64,000 nt of DNA from Camarhynchus parvulus (GCF_901933205.1 NC_044574.1:48889609-48953608); one strand, 5' to 3'. Counted from the first letter of the stretch, positions 36,250-49,173 are shown. The notes: generated by a model from the sequence alone, not told the origin. Program-made: numbers and translations.

Positions 36250-36570
36250 ACTATTGCCTATTCAAATCTATTTAATTTACAATTAACAAGACACCTCTTA
36301 CTCTTTCAAGTTAATTAAAGAGCTACTGACTCTTAGAAGGATTGAAATGCAATAAAGAAGATAACCTAGTTAGGGTATAATTAAGGAAATTTACGTAAGT
36401 AATAAACATGGTATTGCTGCCTTCTAAAAAAAAATTGCCCTGAACTTGTGTTAATTTCTAGAAAAGCTTATCTTAAAATAAGTGTTCAGACATTTAATTA
36501 GAATAAGGCAAGGTAACTATTGCAAATTAATTATATGTAATTTCCTTTAAGTAACCATTGAAAGCACGGC
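36250..36570. promoter_or_regulatory. AT-rich enhancer-like block
   Basis: Very AT-rich but not simple sequence, with TTTAATTTACAATTAAC, AAGTTAATTAAAG, TATAATTAAGG, TTTAATTAGAATAAGG and AAATTAATTATATG words, i.e. at least five TAATTA/TTAATTA-type homeodomain cores in about 300 bp. Only two CpGs are visible. Homeodomain-rich AT blocks are common in developmental enhancers; scaffold attachment is an alternative. Conservation is untested. Confidence 0.3.
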
Positions 36571-38560
36571 ATACCAAATGGCCTCTGTGTGATCTGTCAG
36601 CAAGCCAGGGCTTTAACTTCTGTGTCTTGGATTAACCCCTTCTGCACAGCAGCTGCTTTTAACCAAATCCTACAGGTGCCTACTTCATACTCTCCAAAGA
36701 GGAAAATTGAAAAGTGGTTGGAAGTATGAAATAAAAATTATGTCCTTGTTTAAACACTCACTTGACCTTGGGTTAAAAACAGAGTTCATTTTTCAGGACT
36801 CTGACTGGAGCAGGTAGTAAGGGACAAAGGCATCGTTCCTGTGCACTGGGGGCCAGTTCTTATTTTGCCCTGAGTGTTATAAGCCTGGTAAGCACAGCTG
36901 CATGGCCTGCTTATACTAAACCAGAAAATATTCTTATGAAGGAAGAGAATTTTGTTGCCAGTCCTAGCAGAGGTACCTGCCATGAGTTTCAAGATGTAAC
37001 CCCGCTTTACTGTGAAAATTTTTTGGCTTTTTGAGTGGGGGGAAAAGAGTGCAACCATTGGTAAGTGAATGCTTGGTACAGAGGTGAACCTGCCACATGC
37101 TTGCTTGTGCTGCAGGAGAGCGTGGGGGCTCCTTACGGACCACCATGGTTACAGCTTGTGCGGAACAAATCCCTAAAGCACCACACTTGGGTTTCTTGTA
37201 GCTCAGCTTCTCTTCGAGCCAGTGAGTTTGCAGCTGCCTGCTTGGCCACTGGTGTGTGAAAGTACAGTCCTGAAGCTGCTTCACCAGCACCAGTGGTAAT
37301 TGCTTTGCTCCCACATGTGCCTTGCTGGATGCAGGGTACGCAGTGTTTATTGTGCACAGGAACTCCAGAGAGAAAGACTTGTTTTTTGGTTCCCATGCCA
37401 TTAGGCTGGGGATGAAGGTAGACAGCCACACATTTAAATGATGTGACTGTGGCAGTTAGAGCTATTAGTGCTGGTGACAGAATGGCAGATGCTTTCTGAT
37501 TGAAAACAAAAAAAATTTCCCCCACAAATTACATTAAGCCCTTCTTTGCATTTTGAAAAGCGGTATGTGCTTTTACACCTGCCATAACTGTCAGCTGGCA
37601 TGTGCTGATTCTAACCAGGCTGACTTCTGCGAATTCATGATCTGGGCTGGTGCTTCCACATACAGCCACTCTTTTCCCTGCTCCAAAAAGCTCTTGCCTT
37701 GTTTACCGGTTGCGCTGCATGCAGGTTCAGTCTGAGGGGGAAATCAGGACTTTCCCAGGAAGATTCATGCTTTTCATCTGCTTTTATGGACTTTCAGAGA
37801 TGCCTGGTTTTAATTTTGGAGTTTTTTCATTTTTATTAAAGGGGTTATTACAGCTACTTATATTTGTACTGAATGTGTAATGTTTCTATTTCTACCCTAA
37901 ACTACAGTCAGAGTATAATTCATTTGTTTCTGTACATTGTCATCTAAAAGACCGCCTGAAGAGCAGATGCTTCATTGCTGTATTCAAACTAATCTTGTCA
38001 GGACATCCCATTTTGACTGGTGGCTGAAGTGCCTTGAATCAAAACAGATATTTGGAGACCATTAGGCCAAGTCTTCTGTCAGTGCAGTGACACTGTTCTG
38101 TTAGATGTGGTACTCAGGATATCTTTATATGCTTGGTAGCAATATAACAAAAGATGACAGATTAATTACCCCTGGAGTTGGGCCAAGCAGAGGACATGGT
38201 TCTCTACCAGGCAGCCCATTCCCCTTGTGATAGATCATGTTTGTTCAAGCACTCAGAAACTCATTAGGTTCAACCTGAGTTGTTTGGTAGAAACTGTTAT
38301 TTAGGTAATTGCTGCTGCATTGTTTGGGTGAGCTTGTGTTAGCAAGACATTTGCAGGAGGGGTGTTGGGGTCTGGCGAGCTGCAGGGCTGCAAAAGTTGT
38401 TCAGTTGAAGGGGGTTAATCCAATTGGAAGCATAAGAGTTACAAAATCCACTTGGAGAGGTGTTCTTGGCTTGAGTTTTCTAAAAAACTATTTGTTTCCT
38501 TGACTGTTAAAAACTTCCAAAGAAGAAAAGTTGGAGGGGTAACTTATTTAGAGTCTTTTA
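36571..38560. other. Non-coding stretch, nothing recognised
   Basis: Unique-looking sequence. The GC-richer part at 36.8-37.5 kb carries overlapping frames on both strands (up to 155 codons, minus) without domains or splice support. Confidence 0.5.
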
Positions 38561-38603
38561 GAGAAAGAAAAAAAGAAAACCAAGAAAAAAGAGAAAGGAA
38601 GAA
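38561..38603 (+). repeat. Purine-rich tract
   Basis: Almost continuous A/G (GAGAAAGAAAAAAAGAAAA, then AAGAAAAAAGAGAAAGG), broken by two small pyrimidine interruptions. It lies about 160 bp upstream of the TATA box at 38760. Low-complexity DNA; any structural role is speculative. Confidence 0.75.
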
Positions 38604-38759
38604 CTTTCCTTGTCCCAGTGCATTTGGAGCAGAAGGAGGAACCTGAGTGGAAATGTGTTGATAAGGCACTTGGTCTGGAGCTGCCTCTGACAAAGAGACA
38701 GAAGCACTTTTCCTCCATGCTGCGGCATGAAAAACAAAGGCTGAGGTGTTTTTTAGTGG

Positions 38760-38768
38760 TATAAAAGG
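38760..38768 (+). promoter_or_regulatory. TATA box candidate
   Basis: TATAAAAGG fits the vertebrate TATA consensus exactly and, unlike other TATAAA words in the window, is followed directly by G-rich then pyrimidine-rich sequence (38769-38800) rather than AT-rich DNA. A start about 30 bases downstream would fall near 38790, shortly before an ATG at 38808. There is no transcript evidence, and such words occur by chance at this frequency. Confidence 0.22.
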
Positions 38769-38807
38769 GTAGGAGGGGCTGCTCGGACCACCTTTCCCCT
38801 CTCTGCC

Positions 38808-38906
38808 ATGCTCTTGGGGATTTCAGTATTTCTTACTTGGGCTCAGGTGCTTGTTCTGCTCTTTTACCTGCTTCAGCTTTGTTGTGGTGCCTGCCCTCTG
38901 CAATAG
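38808..38906 (+). other. Short open frame, signal-peptide-like, unproven
   Basis: ATG at 38808 in the context CTGCCATGC opens 32 codons closed by TAG. The translation begins MLLGISVFLTW, continues with a leucine/valine-rich stretch and ends in CCGACPLQ, so it has the look of a signal peptide with small residues near a possible cleavage point. It sits 48 bp downstream of the TATA box start at 38760. T-rich DNA read in frame gives leucine, phenylalanine and valine automatically, so hydrophobicity is weak evidence. It could be the start of a first exon, an upstream ORF or chance. No clear splice donor is seen at its end. Confidence 0.12.
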
Positions 38907-41900
38907 AAATTGTCACTAGTAGGAAATGTTTACAGGAAGGAGCAGAATAATTTATTACCAAAAAAAATAAAGAAAGAGAGAGAACATTGTTCCTCCAGTC
39001 TGATGTTTATTTAGTGTTTATTTAGTGGCTGCATATCAATTATCTGTTTGAACAGGTTTCATTACAGAAAGTGCAAACCCCCTGAGTGCGTTTTAAAATA
39101 TGCTAATCCTTACTTAGGCAGGAAATGGAAAAGGCTCACTTACAGTTTAATTTCTAATCCATGTGGGCTGCCATGTTGTATGCTGGGACATAAATAGAAA
39201 AGTTGGAGAGGACAGCTCCCTCACAATAAACAGGTGCTGTTGCTTTGCTTTTCTGCTTACCCACTCTAATCATATGTCATAGCACAAGTACAAAACTCTG
39301 CCAAAACCATTTTATTCTGGGCTTTTCCTTTTGAGGGATAACATATGGGCAAGAGCTTGTAAATCAACACTGATGAGGAGGCAATGAACAGGTTCCTACC
39401 TGATGTGGTGAGGACCTGCACAAAGAGAGGCTACAGCCGTTTCCTTTGGCTGGCCATATTAACAGAATAGGATCAGCACACAGCCCCACAGAACACCCAA
39501 AAAAAGCAAAACTACATTTCCCACCTAGATTCCTGCTGCTGCTGCAAATGCGTTGGGACAAAGAAAGTTCTCCCTTCTCTTTTTTCTTGGTTTCCTTTCT
39601 CTAAAACATTCGTGTTGCGCTAATGAGCTCCCCCTCCAATTGTTCCCCTTTAGTAGTTTATAACATTAATGAAACCAAGTAATCCCTCTGATAAGATATT
39701 TATTCAGGCAAGGCTACCAATTTTGCTATCAGGCCTCCCATATCAATGTTTAGTCAGTTGCCTGATGCTGTTATTTTCTGGGTGATACAAATATTATCCC
39801 CTACCTTTCCAAACCTGGGCTGTGGACTCCTCCCCTTTGAGATTTCTGGAAAGAAGATAGAATTTGCAAACTTTCAAGTGCAAATCTTTTTTTAAATACC
39901 CATCTCTGTAGTTATAAGAAAATCAAGAGAGGGAAGCATGTTAGGAACCTGGGAGGGAAAATTCAGCTGTAGCAAGAGATGCAGTGGGCCCAAGCGGTGA
40001 ACCGAAAAGGAACATCCTTTTTTCAGGACTGCTGCTAACACAGCCTTGGCAGGGCAGTGACAGATATCTGAAGTGATGGGACAAAGAGTGTATTTGATAT
40101 AGAGCAGCAGAGTTTAATTATGGACAAGAATCAAATTGATATTCATAGGGTGATAAATAAATAATATGTATGCACTCACACAGAAGGACAAGAACATTTT
40201 TCTCAAGTGAAAGAAATAAAATCATCAAAACAGAAATTAAAAATGGATCTATTTAGCAGAGTTTCTGGTTATGTGATGAATGCATCAGTTGATGGGGCTC
40301 GATCCTTCTGTTTCTCAAGGAGTCACTCCCATCTTGGCTAAAGGCTATGAAATGGTCTGGGGTACATATCTCATTCTCTGATCTCTGGTCTGAGATTTCC
40401 AGCTAGCATTTTTTCTCCTCAGGGGGTGAATTGAGCCTTGGGAGGCTTAGCAGCAGCCGAGAGCTAAAAGGACAAGAGAGAAACTGGAGGAGTTGATTTG
40501 ATGGTCATGGAGAGAGAAGGGGAAGGGGAACAGTATTCTCCCTGGCTGGCTGAGCCAGGGGTACAAGCCGGCACCACCTATTCAGCAGGAGGCTCTTTAA
40601 TATGGGTTAGCTTTTAGTTCGACCTTTTCAAAAAGAGCTGGGCAGTTCACATAGGAGGATCAATGTATCAGTGCTACAGCTGCTTTTTTATTTTCCTAAT
40701 ATCAGGAAATGTCCCTTAAACAGTGGATGCTTCTGACAAAGTTCCTCTCTGAAACACACATGTTCCTTCAAGATAAGGTGTCAACTTTCACATATAACCT
40801 GATGTTTCTTGTACTTGCAGCTATGGACATAAGCTTAAAAATAGGAAAGAAATTATCTGAAATAAAAAAATGAGTGAGAAAATCAGCATGTTATGCTTTC
40901 AGCAAAATTATTTAAGTTTTACTTTTGGATTTGGGGAGTGAATTTGAGGCCTCACGTCATAATGATTTCAATATGTGGCGCTGTCAATATTGTGTTAAAT
41001 AAAATGAGGGAACTAACAAAGACTGACAGAAAATGGCAGCTTGGGTGCATCAGGGATTTGGGTGACTTTCATTTGTCCACTGAGCACCTTTCCATGTTTC
41101 AAAAGGACTTATTCCTGGCTATGCCTGAGTCGGTGCTTTGCTAAGAACCAAGCAGCATTTATTTCTAGAGAGAAGATAGGAGAAAGATCACACCAAAATG
41201 AGTGTGTGTTTGTGTATATCCATATGTATGTATAAGCTTAAAAAAAAAGATATAAAGGGGGTTTGAGGTCATGCTTATTGTAGCCATAGCTCCATGGGGC
41301 AAGGCAGCTTCTTGGTGTTCCTTCTCTTTCTTTATTCCCTGCACTCAGCAGCCGCCTGCCCCAGCATCTGGGGGGAAATCAGAGAAATGCTGCCTTGGCA
41401 GAGGAGAGCTTGACAAGCATGGAAAGATTCATTTTTAATTAATTTTCTTCTTGTTTAAAGAAGACAGAGAGAATGTAGCATGGAAGAACAAGGTCTGAAA
41501 CAAATTGCTAACTGCAGTAATAATCATTTTTGTCTTGTTTATAAGTTTGGTTTTTTTAACCTTGGCTGATGGACCTACACAAAAGTCCTGCAGCAAGGAT
41601 TAAAAGAGCAGGCAAAAGTGTGATAGAGGCATTGCTTTATTTTCATGTGACCTAGGAGGTTTTTCAAAGTTTTCCAGGAGGTGTCAGCAGTACTTTAAAC
41701 CTTTCATTTTCTGTGATGGAGAGTTCTGACAAACTTCTTTTTCTAAATTAAATAAATGGAAGAATCTCATGCTAAGGAAATAGTAAATATCATCATCCAG
41801 TCCCACCCCTGAAGAGATGGGTCCTTGCTGCTGGCTCAGACTAGGTTTGCAAGCTTTTGGGCACTGCATATTTTGGCAGGGCTTCTTAGCACCAGACTCT

Positions 41901-43934
41901 TGGCTGCTGGGCTGTGTTGGCATTGTTTTCCTTCCTGTGTTCTTGGTAAGCATCAGCCCTGCAGCTGGCTCTAGAGATCTTCTTGTTAAGTCGTGGGACT
42001 TGGCAACTTCCAAGTCCTGCAGATCCTGAGTTACCACAAAGCAAATTTTTGCCCAGCTCCTGTGAGAAAAATCTTGAAAAATATAACCCTTCGTGCATAC
42101 ATCAAAAGATAATTTAAAAAAAATAAATACTGCTTTTTTTCTTTAAAAAAGAAACAACCAACTCTGGTTTTGGGATTGGAAGTGCAGCTTTTTGGATGAG
42201 GAGAGAAACAGCTCTATTTATACTTCTTTCATTGTCCATAGCTGGCTTTCATAGGAGCTGTTAGGATAATGTGCTCCAGGTTCTCAGCTGGTGTAAGCTG
42301 GCAGAGCTCAGCAGGCTTCAGAGAGGCTGAGCCACATTATACTGCTTTAGAAGGCAGGAAAATAATCATAATGACAGAGAGAACGCTTTCCACCCGAGGA
42401 TCAGAAAGGAGATGGGAAAGCCCATGGAACCTGTGAGGGAGAGCATTGCTGGAAGCAGCACTCAGTTCAGCATTGTGCATCTTTTTGTGATAATAAAAAA
42501 AAAAGGTGGGAGGATGCACAGCCGTAATCTGGTGCAACTGGGAACAGAAAATGCTGTGCTTTAAATCCTGCTGTTGGTTGATGCAGCAACATTAGTGAGA
42601 GACATAGGTAATTTTGCCAGTCTCAGTGTTTTCAATCTGTTTTTACGTAGCTAATTAGTAAAGTAAAAGGGTATTCAGTGGAACAAAAACTTGACAACAT
42701 TTCATTTCAGGGCTTGCTGTGAGAAGGCCTTTTAAAAAAAGCACAGGCATTGCAAGGAGATAGGGTTTTTCTATTTCAAAATCCAGCAGAGTCCAATAAA
42801 ATCAGGCAGACTGACAGGCATGAAAAATTACAGTCAATTTAGTTTTGAAAATTAGTACCATTGGGTAGATAGTGGGTAGATTCACACACTAAGGTCTGCT
42901 TTGGGACTGTTTGATCCAGCTCTTCTATGTGATCATAGATATCACCTAAAGTATCATCAAACTGACGCATGATTTTTCACATTGCAATAATTAAATGCTG
43001 GGATGCTCAATAAATCCTGGGGGGGAGCTTGGGTGGGTCACAGCAAGTACTGAGCTAGGAAAGCCGCACTGCTGTGACGTATGTTTGCTTAACCTCTTGT
43101 ACTTGGCTCTGGCAGGATATTTTATGAAATTATCTTTTAAAATAGGACAGTTGTATAAATATAATCAAGATGTTTGCCCATGAGTTAGAGTGGCTTATTA
43201 TAAAAAGCACTGCACTGTTCAAACCATTAGTGGTCAGCAGAGTTAGAGATGAAAAAGAAGATAAATCTGTTGCGTAGGATTGTGTGAGATGGAAGGTCCT
43301 CTGCAGAGTGTCTGCCTGAGTTGTACCCCATGCTAGCAGGTTTGGAGAAACAAGTTGCAGCAGCCCACAGCTAGTGGAACCTAGCCAAGTCCAGCTCGCT
43401 CTCATGTGAGTTTTGTTGAGTATAATAAATTTGCCCTTGGTAGAGACATTGATAAGGTTTTTCTTGTCATTGCCAGCTTGCAGGAAACTCGTAGGAAGTA
43501 TCAAACAGAAAAGGTAAACCAAAACTGGGCAGTGGGCTCAGTACATGATCACTGCGCATACAAAAGCTTTGTTTCCCCAGAAACTCAAATTCCTTAGGTG
43601 TCAACCTCTCAGCTGAGCTGTCTGAAAGGAGGAAGAGGAGAAGACAGTGAAGGATAAACCGCAATGTTAAGATGTACATGAATGAGTTCATAAGGGCAAA
43701 CAGAGAAACTGTGTAAACTGTGTGAAAGCAGAAGTGCAAGGGGAAGTTTTTGGGGAGATCGCAGGAATACAGTCTCTTTGCATCATCCCTGTCTGGCCTT
43801 TAATCCTTCTTGACAATTGTACTTTGCCATGCTTGACTGGGGTATTAGAGAAGAGGGGATCTCTTTTTCTTTTTTTTTTTTTGCCCCTTGCTAGATGTTC
43901 TTTCTGGAGCATCTCCTCTCAGCCTGCCTCAGCC
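38907..43934. other. Non-coding stretch, mostly unrecognised
   Basis: Unique-looking sequence. An 11-base unit TGTTTATTTAG is repeated at 39004-39014 and 39015-39025. The stretch 39610-39800 is CpG-poor and dense in ATTAATG, ATATTTATTC and CAATGTTTAG words, similar to the enhancer-like blocks but weaker. A 13-T run lies at 43870-43882. A TGTGTGT/TATGTATG-rich patch lies at 41200-41235. No gene recognised. Confidence 0.5.
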
Positions 43935-44375
43935 CCGCTTGGCAGCAGTGCGCCTGCGTGCTGCAATGCCCTGAGCCGTGCTTAACGTGTCCCCAGGAAA
44001 CCTGGCCCTGTGTCCGCTGGGACTGAATTTCAAGGCATATCCCTATTAGCTTATTTTGATGTTTTTATCTTTCCGTGATCGGGAACCATTCTCTGTAGCC
44101 AAAACAGACACTTTCCCGATGGCATCAAGTGAATTTTTAGCTCTCCTCTGAGGAGAGGCCTTCAATAAAAGATGAGCCGCTTGCCACGCTGACTGGCTGG
44201 AGCTCCATGGCGTCTCCGGCGGTTCCTGCCTTTTGCTGTAAGTTTACACTTGTATGAACATCGGCTCGGCTGCCCTGTGCTGCTGTAAGTGCAGCTTTGC
44301 ACGCAAACATGGCCTCCACAGAAGCCACCTCAGGTGAGAGCACTTCCCAGTGCAGCGTTACCCGGAGTCTCCAGA
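43935..44375. other. CpG-elevated patch, possible promoter-like region
   Basis: About 20 CpGs lie in roughly 440 bp, several times the density of the surrounding DNA, with GC-rich words such as GTGCGCCTGCGTG and GGCGTCTCCGGCGG. It is below what I would call a full CpG island. A 90-codon minus-strand frame (44137-44409) passes through but has no domain. It could be the promoter of an unannotated transcript, a conserved regulatory element, or a recombination-driven GC patch. Confidence 0.4.
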
Positions 44376-46405
44376 GGGTAACTCTGCCAGTGGTTTGGCA
44401 CTGGGGCATGTTTTAGTCATGAGGGATGGGGGGCCCTTCCCTCCCTCCTCCCCCCTGACCAGGGAGCATGGCAGGTTTGCTCAAAGGCACTCGAGAGCAG
44501 ATTGCCTGTGATTTCTGAGGAGGGGCACATCACCACAAGGAAGTTTGACTCAGCTATGGGAGTGTTTGTTGAAGGTTTGTTACACGCAAAACTTGTGCTC
44601 TGAAGAAACACCATGGAAGCCCTGTCCCCTCCTTTAACTCCTGAGCTCCCACCTTCAGTTCCTTCAGCAAATAAACCCACCAGTTTTCTTCTGCAGCTTG
44701 GGAGGTACAGAAGGTCTGTGGGTCATTCAACTTCCTCTTCTACTGAAGCTGAAAACACATGGAAAATTCCAAAATGGGGACACACACGCACACAATAAGT
44801 CAGGTTAGATTTTGCACCTGCTGAAACTCTTGGGTTTCTTTTCTTCATGAGGCTAATGCTTCTGTCTTGCTGCCCCTAATTACAGGTTGGGAAGATCTTT
44901 CTTGCTTCAGGGCCAGCCCTGCACTGTGGCACAGATTGCTGGAGATGTCCCTGGGGTGTAGCAGCTCCCACCAGCATATGGCTTTTTGCCCAGAGTCTGT
45001 AAAATACAGGTGAAAAGATGTGGATCCTGCATGGCATAAACCCCACAACTTTTGGTCTCACTCAGGTTGCATGTTTAATGGGAAGTGTATAGGACCAAGT
45101 GAGGAGGCTCCACAGGAGGTTTGGGGCAGAAGCATGTGTGAAGAGGGCATGGAGAAGAGAAAAACCATTGTCTTCGCAAAGTTCTGTGAAGTTGGTGGAA
45201 CTACACTCTGAGCAATCTCAGTACTGTTGTACCCAAAATATAATTAGATTTGTGTGCCACTTACTAGTTCTTAAGAGTTTATACAACTGCTTTATGAGCA
45301 TTTCAGAAGCAGGCTGAGACTGTCCTACATCCCAGGTGGAGAGAATTTGGCTGGATTATAATTTCCATGGGCTGTCCTGCTTGTTTCCCTGTGCCATGCA
45401 ACTATCTGCATCCAAATCCTGGGGGAGGCATATTTCAAGGTAATGCTGAACTAGATTACCAAAGGAGAAATTCTGGAAGTTTTCAGGAGATGAGACCTGG
45501 GGTGTTTTAGGAGGCTGCAGGGCAGGGGAGCCAATGGAGGAGGGAGAGGAGCACAGCAAAGATGCTGAAGCTACTTAGCTAAAGGGGAGATGATTAGCTT
45601 TGCAATACATTTGTTGGAAGACTGACTTTTTGGCCAAATATTTAATTTTTCTTTAGCAGCTTAACCTTCCACAGCTGTCAGCACTGCAGCAAAGCATGTG
45701 GGAGAATGCTGCTGCTGAAAATGGGAGTTGATAAGGGGAGGCTTTTCACAAGCAGGTGTCTCCTTGTGGTCCCAGGACCCACTGAGTTTCAGTCAAGTTT
45801 ATTGAGTTTCTCTGGAGATTTTGAAAAATTACTGAAAGTCTCTCCCCTCTCATTACTGTGGGCTCCCCAGCAGGTAGCTTAGGTTTCTATAATCTTTAAA
45901 TCAAGTATGACAGCTTCTCTCCTGTATTGGTTTTCATTTTCATGCCAACTTCAGGATGGATATTTCTCTTACTCCTTGTTGCCAGTGGACTGATGTTAAC
46001 CACTTTAAAAGAAGCAACAAATATTATCTGCTTTTGTATTCAGGTGTGCCAGCTAATGCCAATTGCTTCAGCTTTGGGTAATTCTGGAGATTAAAAAGGT
46101 AGTGCTCTAAAAGGAAAGCCAGATCCATGTTAAATGTAGTAGTATTATTTATGACTGTGTTTGCTTTCTATTTCCCAAAATCTCCTCCACTAAGTCAATA
46201 TTTGGCATTAAAACCTATCTTAAGATATCAGGCTGAAGTGTGTAAGGAAAAAAACAATAACATCCAGCAGCACATTTTCATTACCCTGGAACTAAAAAAG
46301 TCCACTAAGAAATAGTGGAATGTCTCCTTGAAGCCTTTTTTTCCACCTTTCTATACATATTTTCTTAAGCAGTTTAATCAGGCAAAAACTTACTTTATCA
46401 TTTGA
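44376..46405. other. Non-coding stretch, nothing recognised
   Basis: Unique-looking sequence with a short CACACACGCACACA run at about 44780. Frames of up to about 90 codons show no domains. Confidence 0.5.
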
Positions 46406-46428
46406 TTTTTTTTTTTTTTTTTTTTTTT
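46406..46428 (+). repeat. 23-base poly-T run
   Basis: Twenty-three consecutive T bases, the longest homopolymer in the window, followed by ACTTCTGCAG. On the plus strand this resembles a polypyrimidine tract and splice acceptor; on the minus strand it would be a poly-A tail of a retroposed sequence. No exon, retrogene body or flanking duplication is visible, so neither reading is supported. Confidence 0.92.
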
Positions 46429-49142
46429 ACTTCTGCAGTGGTTTCTGACCTTTTGGGAAATTGCTTATTTAAAATGTTGCAAAGAAAGTGCTGTCAGTTA
46501 TTTACTGGGTCTTATGTCATGATTTGGGAAAACCAACCTTGATTTACTTGTGCCATTAGAGGCTGCGTGAAAGGAATAAACAAGCATTTTTCAATAGCAT
46601 CCCTAAGTAAAAGCGGCAGTCTGTCAGTCGCTTTTTTCAGGTTGTGAACTTGAAAAAGTAGGCAAAAAAATTAATTGGCTTGTTGATTATGTTGATAGAT
46701 CCAAAGCAACTTTAAATGCCTTGACCTGGTTAGTGAATATTTCCTCACTAAAATCAGTATTTAAAATTCTTTCCTATATAGTCCAAACTGCATAACCAGG
46801 AATGGGAATGGAGTGGTGCTCAGAGCCTGGTGCTGTGGGAAGAGATACAGTGTGGGATTGAAATGAAAAGGCAATTATTTCGTTTTTAAACCATTCTTTA
46901 AATAAATGCACAGCTCTGCAGGACGCTGTGAGAATCACCTTTTGGGGTCTGGGAGGGCAAGCACTGCCACCAAATATTTCTTTGCCCGGTTAATCCCTTT
47001 GGGAATTCTCATGTGCTTGAAATGAGGTGCCTGCTTGAGTACCTTCCCCAGTCAGAGCCACGGCCAAGGAATAACAATGATGTCGATGGCAAATGCAGCA
47101 GGAAATAAGCTGAAGATCAGGAGTGTTCAGCACCCTGGGGCTACCCATGTTACCGGGCATTTGCACATAATTTTTAAGACTTCCTCCTGCTCCCCGCGTT
47201 CTCCTTCCACACAAAAGCTTTGGGCAGAATCCTACTTTCCTTTCCCCTAAATAATTGTTCCAGTATATCTGGTGAGTTTTTAAGTAGCAAAAAAAGCCGC
47301 TTATAAATACATCTAGCACCCACTTCTCCATTGCTCCATCCGTTCCTCATTGATTAGGAACTGGAAAGGCTGAAGAGGTGCTCACAAAGGACTGATTACA
47401 AAGTCAAGGAAAATGAGACATTCTCCAAAAGGGCTTCTCATCTGCTCCTGTTTGTGCTGCCGTGCTTTTCCTGCAACTCTGGACCATGACTATAATAGCT
47501 TTGCATATTTTTCTTTTTTTTTCTGAAGAACTCACTGAACAGGATTCTTATTCTGGGAAGGTCCTTTGAGAGGCTGGAGGTATTTTTTAAGAGTCATTCC
47601 CTACGTGTTTAACATGAGCAAATATTTTAGAGCTCCACTTTGACAGTTTTAAGTAAATATAACTCTGGTTTCACTGCACAGAAAGAATCTGGACGTTTCA
47701 CCTGTAGAATAAAAGAAGTGGTTTTCTTCTAGGCATTTATAACCCCTACCCTCTGTAAGCAAAGCCTTTTTGCATTTTGTATTTTAAAAAGAGTTTAGAG
47801 AAAGTGTTTTCAAATTGCATTGTGTGCAGTCTGAGGTAGAATGTAGGCTGGCTGTATTTTGTGGGCATGATAAATACAGCTTTTGATGAGAGTCTCAGCT
47901 GTAGGTGTTAAGTGAAGCAGAACAATAACAGCAAAAACTTCAAATTCGTGTGCTTTCACCTTCCCTCCAGATTCTCACTTGAGAATGAAAAATCAGCAGT
48001 AAGGGCAGACAACTGGACTGTGTTTTGCAAAGCAAAAGATAATGTGGAATCTTCTCATTCGGGCAAAAACAGGTTAAAAAATACCAGATTGTGGCATAAT
48101 TACCAAATTACGACATCTAATTTGTAGGTTTAACTTGCTAATTAGTGTGATACATGGGTTGTGAAGGAAGAATACCAAGCACTAGAAGCTTTCCTTTTGT
48201 CTTTGGGAATTTGGTTTGGTTAGGGGGAAGAAGAGAAAAGAAATCTGTCTTTACCACATGCAACTGAGCTTTATTCTCTTGTGCCAGGTGGAATAAAAAG
48301 TAACAATACAGAGCGGTGGGTGATGTGTTCGTTTTAAGAGAAATAGAGGGTGTGATAGGCATTTTGCAGGGTTTAGATGCCTCTAATGTATGTACATATG
48401 CTTTTGTGAAAAAGAAAATCTTTGAGTGAAGACTAGCACCGTGAAGTTTTTATTGCCAGACTGTGTTTCCAATGGCTGTCAGGAGTGCCAGTGTCGATAT
48501 TTATGATGAATTTGTGTGTAAGTGCCAGCCCTGTCTGCACAGACAGTTGCTCCACATTTTTTTCCTCTGCTTTGTAAGTAACTGTCAGTATTTGCTAGCC
48601 AATATTAAGCAGGACTATTTACCTTGTCAAAAATGCATGCTTTTAAATTAATTCTGAAGCCGGGAATATACTGCTGTCCCCGGCAGCTGATGGACAGGGT
48701 TAATGCTCTCACAGCTGAAATCTGGGGACTGGAGCAAAATGCAAATGGCCACAGAAAGGGCTTGAGAAAACGGCTGCATGTGAACAGCAGTGAGGGAAGC
48801 AAGAAGGAACAAAATGACCTACATTTGCTAGGATGAGCCCAGTCATTAATGAAAGAGAAGGGCATCCAGGCATTTGTACTTTTATGTGTGTACATTCATA
48901 ATGCTCAGGCTTGCAGTAAACCCACAATCTGTCTAGAAATCATTCTGAGGTATTAAATAGCTCTCTATACAGCAGATGCATTTGAGCTGAATCTTCTAGG
49001 ACTGCAGCACTAGACTTGAAAAACTCAGTCAATATTGGAAAATTTGAAGCATTGCCTTTTTTGCTCATGGACATGTAAATATTTTAGTTGTTAAAAGAGA
49101 TGCTTCTCTGCTTCTCTGCAGCTTTTAGCTGTGTTTTAGTTA
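46429..49142. other. Non-coding stretch, nothing recognised
   Basis: Unique-looking sequence, partly AT-rich with ATTAATTGG and TTGATTATG words at 46660-46700. No gene, RNA or transposon recognised. Confidence 0.5.
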
Positions 49143-49173
49143 AAACAAACCAACCCAAAACAAAAACCCCAAC
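49143..49173. repeat. A/C-rich low-complexity tract
   Basis: AAACAAACCAACCCAAAACA followed by A and C runs. Same class as the tracts at 28806-28871 and 63446-63509. Confidence 0.75.

Noticed and set aside
42270..42335. CAGCTGGTGTAAGCTGGCAGAGCTC as an ancient amniote repeat
   Set aside because: A few words resemble a turtle/crocodile repeat (AGCTGGTGTAAATC), but the following sequence does not continue the pattern.
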